Origin: Raphanus sativus
Taxonomy: Eukaryota > Streptophyta > Magnoliopsida > Brassicales > Brassicaceae
Reading direction: 5' to 3'
DNA: 64,000 bases
Assembly: GCF_000801105.2 (NCBI RefSeq)
Contig: NC_079514.1
Span: 1,674,001 to 1,738,000, forward strand
Positions 60,844 through 64,000 of this stretch are shown piece after piece. Every line of letters begins with the position of its first letter. The stretch's first letter is position 1. The position numbers and the translations under genes were made by a program. The notes under the pieces are model-generated. The model ran no database searches. It was not told the origin of the DNA and was given only the letters and a program-made list of their open reading frames with translations.

Positions 60844-60918
60844 GATTTTTCGATTGCTCTGGCGTGAGGAGCTAAAAGACGAGGACGAGCGGCGTTATAA
60901 ACACTCACAGATTCTTGA

Positions 60919-61012
60919 AAACCCTAGATTTCGTAGGCGATGACGGACATAACCAATTAATATAAGTGTGTGACTGGCCCAAAAAGAAAGCATGTTAATT
61001 ATAAGATGGGCT
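60919..61012 (-). promoter_or_regulatory. RPS29 promoter elements: telo-box and two site II motifs
   Basis: A telo-box (AAACCCTA, 60919-60926) and two site II motifs (GGCCCA at 60976-60981, TGGGCT at 61007-61012) lie 75-170 bp upstream of the ATG. This is the standard arrangement of plant ribosomal-protein promoters. Confidence 0.75.
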
Positions 61013-62213
61013 TAGTTATGGAGGCTCAATAGATTATTTGATTATTTTTTGTCAACAGATTATTTGATACTACTTGTTTCTTCAAACAAGCTACTATTCC
61101 AAAGTTTATAAGAATAATAATCACAGTGACCATATATAATATTAATATTCAAGCAAAACCATACAATGTGGAGAAGATTTCAGTATACTTGTCAAATTAT
61201 TTTGGATTAATATTCTATGTGATTACAAATCTTTTAAATTTGTAAAAAAATAACTGGCAAGTATTAGAAGAAGTTAAGAAAACGACAGAGAAGTTTATAC
61301 TTTGTAACCACCAAGGAGCAGTCACATGTATCAGCTTTGGTGTCAAGTGATAAAAACAATATAAATAGACTATATTGTTACCTCTATGCATATATTAAAC
61401 TCTTATAACTTTTTTTTTTTGAAACTGAACTCTTATAACTTGTGCATAGTTTTGTTCAAGTCTTCAAATATCAGGATATGGAAAATCAAAATAACTTTTC
61501 CCTTCGCCATTCTGTAATTCGACTTTTATTTTTTGTTGAATATATCATTCAATTTAAAAATATACATAACTTTTGCCTTAGCTATTAACAAGTTTAAACA
61601 ATACAGTATATTTAAAATACCATGAACCAAAGTCAATTCTGATTTAATAGGAGATGAAACACAAAAGTCAACTGTAATTTAACAGGTTGCGAAAACACTG
61701 TCTCAAAATATAGAATTAATTGGTGAAGAATATCCAGTGTAAACCGTATTATTATTTGATTGATGCATGTTTTATGTATTTTATTAGTTTCGGAAATTAG
61801 TCTCATAATTTATAAGGAAAATTATATGTCAAGATCAAAGGTGTATTTAAAGTATATATGTTTTTTTGTCAACAAAGTATATATATGTTTAACTTAGAGA
61901 TATTTGGACTATGAAAATAAAAAATAGTATACTTGTGTCAAATAATCGCACTAAATGTTTCTGCATTGTCACAATATTATTTTCAGTCAAAAATGTCACA
62001 ATATATTTAAAACTAACATCTTGAAAATTATCTCTAAAGTTTAGAAAATATGTTAGTGATCTTTCAAATACAAACTTATCTTAATTTACTCCTCTGAATA
62101 AATGAAAATGTTAGTTTTTTGTGTAAGCGTGACCCTTCTGAATGTTTCTTCTATAAGTTCTCATAGTATACTAAACTCATGAGATTTGTGATACAAGTAG
62201 TAAAAAACTGATA
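61013..62213. other. AT-rich intergenic DNA
   Basis: No gene, RNA or clear transposon terminus was found. Confidence 0.45.
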
Positions 62214-63142
62214 TCTATTTATATAAAGTAGAGTTCTCTCTCTCCAGGGCCCTCCACCTAGGATGACACGTCACTAATTCGAGTCATGGCATTGTGACAC
62301 GTGTCCCATCCGTCTAAACGCAGCACTTCATTAATCCTGTGAGCTGTTGGGCTTTGACCAATGCGGCCCAAATAAACAGAGTTCGTCCGTAACCTAATCC
62401 TAATGACGGGAGTTCGTCTCTCCTCTTCTTCGACATGCCGACACGGCCATCTTCATCTTTTGGAGACCGAGCATGTACTTTGTTGAAAGTGATGGGAGAC
62501 GAGCTTTACGGCTAATCTCCGTGGCATAATCTGTTCGTCTTCTTTAGAGTGGATTACGCCTGAGAAGAGAAATTCGAAGCGTTACATGATGCAATCAATC
62601 GTCGTCATTAGTGATCATCTTAAGTGCTTAATCCCACTTTTACCACGATTCCTCATTCCATGTATCTACCCTTCCTTCCAGTCGGTGAATCTCCATGTAT
62701 AAAAAGATATGCCTTATTGCCTTAATCCCGTAAACACATTTGTTTTGATTTTTCTCACAACAGTAAAAACTTTTTTTGAGCAGAGTGGCTAGCTTATCTC
62801 TCCTCCTTGATGACTTCAATGGTCGCTGTAGCACCACCGCTGTCTGCTCAGATTTTAGGATTCCAAGAATGTGAATAGAAGCGGAGAGCTTATGGAGGTC
62901 GAAATGATTCTTCTTGACGATCAGGTACCTCTTTTGATGTTGAAAAACAAACGCCTCCCTTTCCCTTCAGGATTTATCATTTATATATAACTTTAAGATT
63001 AGAGTTCATGGTGTTCTGGAGCTGTTGCCAATCCATAGATTTAACTAATATGTGTTTCATGGTCAAGGCCTGGCACATTAACTTAGGTTTTTGTAATAAT
63101 TAAAACACTGCAGATAAATAAACATAGATTCAAATATGAATA
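62214..63142 (+). mobile_element. Helitron 5' part
   Basis: Following A62213 the sequence starts TCTATTTATATAAAGTAGAG, like other Helitron 5' ends in this window. A GC-richer leader then runs to an RPA-like exon. The 3' end was not identified; it may lie beyond the window or in the next element. Confidence 0.55.
62789..62924 (+). pseudogene. Helitron-associated RPA-like OB-fold fragment
   Basis: In different frames the sequence reads LLDDFNGRCSSTTAV and then NVNRSGELMEVEMILLDDQ, followed by a GT donor at 62925. This matches the first exon of plant RPA70-like (DUF223-type) proteins often carried by Helitrons. The frame is broken between the two parts, so it is inactive. Confidence 0.6.
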
Positions 63143-63859
63143 TCTATATTATTAAAATAGAAGTACACTTTGAAAATGTCCCTAAGTTTTTGAAGTTATT
63201 TACATTAGAATGCCACTGAAGTAATAAATTAACTTTCCTTAATTATAGTTGTCTTTTCTGATTTGTAAATGCATTTTCCTTAATTATAGTTGTCTTTATT
63301 GAACCTATATTTAAGTATGCTTGTCTTTTCCTATATTTAAGTATACTTATCTTTATTGAACCTATATTTAAGTATGCTTATCTTTTCATAATTTAAATAA
63401 TAGATTTAAGCATTTAATGTATTTTCTTAATTTAAATAATAGATTTTCTTAATCAAATATTTACGAAAATAGATTTCCCAATATACTTCGTTTTAACATG
63501 TTAAATATTTTTAATATTTATTGGTATAAATAATAAAATAAAAATCACACATCATAATCAATTTATATAATATATAAATAAAATATAAAATAATTTATTC
63601 ATATATTATTAGTATAATGGTTTCATAATATAAATATAATAAGTTATAAATGTTGGGTTTGTTTATATGATACAATGTGATATAATAGACGATCAAAATC
63701 ACAAAATATAATAATAAATAAAATTGTTATGTTTTAAAATGTTTTATTAATAATTATGTAATACATTTTAATTTAAATATATATATATATTATACCATTA
63801 GTACAAATAAAATTTTAAAATGAAAGCAAATATTTATACGATCACGGGTCAAACTCTAG
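63143..63859 (+). mobile_element. non-autonomous Helitron, 3' end uncertain
   Basis: After A63142 it starts TCTATATTATTAAAATAGAAG. It ends CTAG at 63856-63859 but is followed by A rather than T, and the usual hairpin is reduced to CACGGGTC. The interior has tandem repeats of a CCTATATTTAAGTATGCTT type (63300-63380). The 5' end is confident and the 3' end tentative. Confidence 0.55.
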
Positions 63860-64000
63860 AAATAAACAACAACATCGCTAAATTATTTTTCTTTAACAAA
63901 TTATTTTGATAGAAATATTTTTCCAAATATGGTTTATATATTTTATGTATTTATAAATTTATTTTATTGGGATGCTAAGATTTTTAAATTGGAAACAAAT
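63860..64000. other. AT-rich end of window
   Basis: Nothing was recognised. Confidence 0.4.

Overview
The window is nuclear plant DNA, most likely from a Brassica-type member of the Brassicaceae. It has AT-rich intergenic DNA, short GT-AG introns, a single-copy gene content that I recognise from Arabidopsis, and many Helitrons and MITEs. Read from right to left, the recognisable genes follow the order I recall for Arabidopsis chromosome 4 around At4g33865-At4g33970: ribosomal protein S29, an Ada1/Hfi1-like SAGA subunit, a Mpv17/PMP22 protein, a kelch F-box gene, a clade D PP2C, a RING protein, the SnRK2 kinase OST1, and the 3' end of a pollen LRR-extensin. The AGI assignments are from memory and need a search to confirm.

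Layout. 1-5.46 kb: PP2C copy A (minus), an unidentified gene remnant, and kelch F-box copy A (plus). 5.5-12.2 kb: transposon territory with two well-delimited non-autonomous Helitrons, Helitron protein fragments and a Helitron 3' end that abuts a 100-N assembly gap. 12.3-12.95 kb: 3' part of the LRX/PEX extensin. 13.4-22.6 kb: Helitron, hAT, Harbinger-like, Stowaway and SINE elements plus a transporter gene fragment. 23.0 kb: a small doubtful ORF. 27.5-29.6 kb: OST1. 31.3-32.5 kb: RING gene. 33.0-35.8 kb: array of repeats carrying broken TMK-like receptor kinase pieces. 36.6-44.8 kb: copy B of the PP2C-remnant-kelch block, containing a hAT MITE and a LINE that copy A lacks. 45.5-53.7 kb: repeats, an F-box/LRR pseudogene, microsatellites and a Helitron helicase remnant. 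53.8-60.8 kb: a gene-dense stretch (kelch 2, PMP22, Ada1, RPS29). 62.2-64 kb: Helitron with an RPA-like fragment.

The strongest structural result is the direct duplication 1-5455 versus 36617-44772. It is nearly identical in coding DNA. The length difference is explained almost exactly by one hAT MITE with an 8-bp target duplication and one 5'-truncated LINE that replaced 22 bp. Copy A therefore preserves the empty sites. A second natural empty site, at 9916/9917, fixes the ends of the Helitron at 7248-7892.

The genes do not form an operon or a single pathway. OST1 (abscisic acid signalling), PP2C, RING and kelch F-box genes are regulatory, while RPS29, Ada1 and PMP22 are housekeeping. I saw no prokaryote-type system, CRISPR array, rRNA or intact tRNA. 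The novelty here lies in transposon structure, gene shards, duplicated promoter DNA and small 5'-leader features rather than in a new protein system.
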